Assembly: GCA_002104905.1 (NCBI GenBank)
Contig: MCFE01000880.1
Location: forward strand, 1-28,632
Length of the DNA stretch: 28,632 nucleotides
Source of the DNA: Basidiobolus meristosporus CBS 931.73
Lineage: Eukaryota > Basidiobolomycota > Basidiobolomycetes > Basidiobolales > Basidiobolaceae
Reading direction: 5' to 3'
The notes below the pieces were generated by a model that searched no databases, was not told the origin of the DNA, and saw only the letters and a list, made by a program, of their open reading frames with translations. The first letter of the stretch is position 1. Each line of letters begins with the position of its first letter. Below, piece by piece: positions 28,400 through 28,632 of this stretch. A program made the position numbers and the translations under genes.

Positions 28400-28632
28400 T
28401 TAGGGTTAGGGTTAGGGTTAGGGTTAGGGTTAGGGTTAGGGTAGGGTTAGGGTTAGGGTTAGGGTTAGGGTAGGGTTAGGGTTAGGGTTAGGGTTAGGGT
28501 TAGGGTTAGGGTTAGGGTTAGGGTTAGGGTTAGGGTTAGGTTAGGGTTAGGGTTAGGGTTAGGGTTAGGGTTAGGGTTAGGGTTAGGGTTAGGGTTAGGG
28601 TTAGGGTTAGGTTAGGGTTAGGGTTAGGGTTA
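28400..28632 (+). repeat. Telomere (TTAGGG)n, G-rich strand running to the right
   Basis: About 233 bp of TTAGGG repeats, still continuing at the window edge. A few 5-nt variants interrupt them: TAGGG at about 28442-28446 and 28471-28475, and TTAGG at about 28536-28540 and 28608-28612. Orientation shows that the right edge is the chromosome end. Confidence 0.97.

Overview
The window is a fungal chromosome end. The right edge is about 230 bp of TTAGGG repeats. Inside it are spliced protein genes with short introns (about 40-95 nt), AATAAA signals and a fungal-type complement of housekeeping genes. One gene encodes a WASP-family protein that keeps a complete CRIB/GBD, which budding- and fission-yeast homologues lack. 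Together with the two LINE families and the Copia elements, this makes me favour an early-diverging (non-Dikarya) fungus. That placement is inference.

Layout from left to right. (1) 1-5.3 kb is AT-rich. It holds the 3' end of a tRNA-Val, a tRNA-Thr-like 5' half, a decayed Ty1/Copia element on the plus strand, and several full or broken LTRs. (2) 5.3-10.2 kb is a gene desert. It contains several 6-bp-period repeats and, on the minus strand, a Rab11-like relic whose introns and frame still read but whose nucleotide-binding motifs are eroded. (3) 10.2-18.4 kb is a compact, GC- and CpG-rich gene block: a Ran1/Ksp1-like Ser/Thr kinase with a long leader and an overlapping uORF, casein kinase 2 alpha (6 coding exons), an SPF45/RBM17 splicing factor (7 exons), and, convergent to these, a WASP/Las17 homologue (9 exons, one with a GC-AG intron). 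(4) 18.4-22.4 kb is AT-rich with broken minus-strand Copia sequence, including an LTR whose distal part is inverted. (5) 22.37-28.4 kb is a head-to-tail train on the minus strand. Reading from centromere to telomere it is SINE-like copy 1, LINE 1, SINE-like copy 2, LINE 2, then telomere repeats. Every element has its 3' end toward the centromere and its 5' side toward the telomere.

Part 5 is the most interesting. The two SINE-like copies have a tRNA-like head and share a 3' tail with both LINEs. That tail carries an AATAAA, a small stem-loop and a C-rich end. At three of the four 3' junctions the plus strand reads GTTAGGG directly into the element. LINE 2 is 5'-truncated straight into the telomeric repeats. 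This is the arrangement expected if element RNAs were reverse-transcribed from the telomeric G-strand 3' end, as HeT-A-like elements do. The SINE body also carries four copies of a short hairpin whose stem changes by paired substitutions. LINE 2's intact 2.1-kb ORF has no CpG dinucleotide by my manual scan.

The four protein genes are housekeeping genes: a nutrient/meiosis-type kinase, CK2, 3' splice-site recognition, and Arp2/3 activation. I see no sign that they form one pathway. Exon coordinates were worked out by eye from frame, splice consensus and family similarity.
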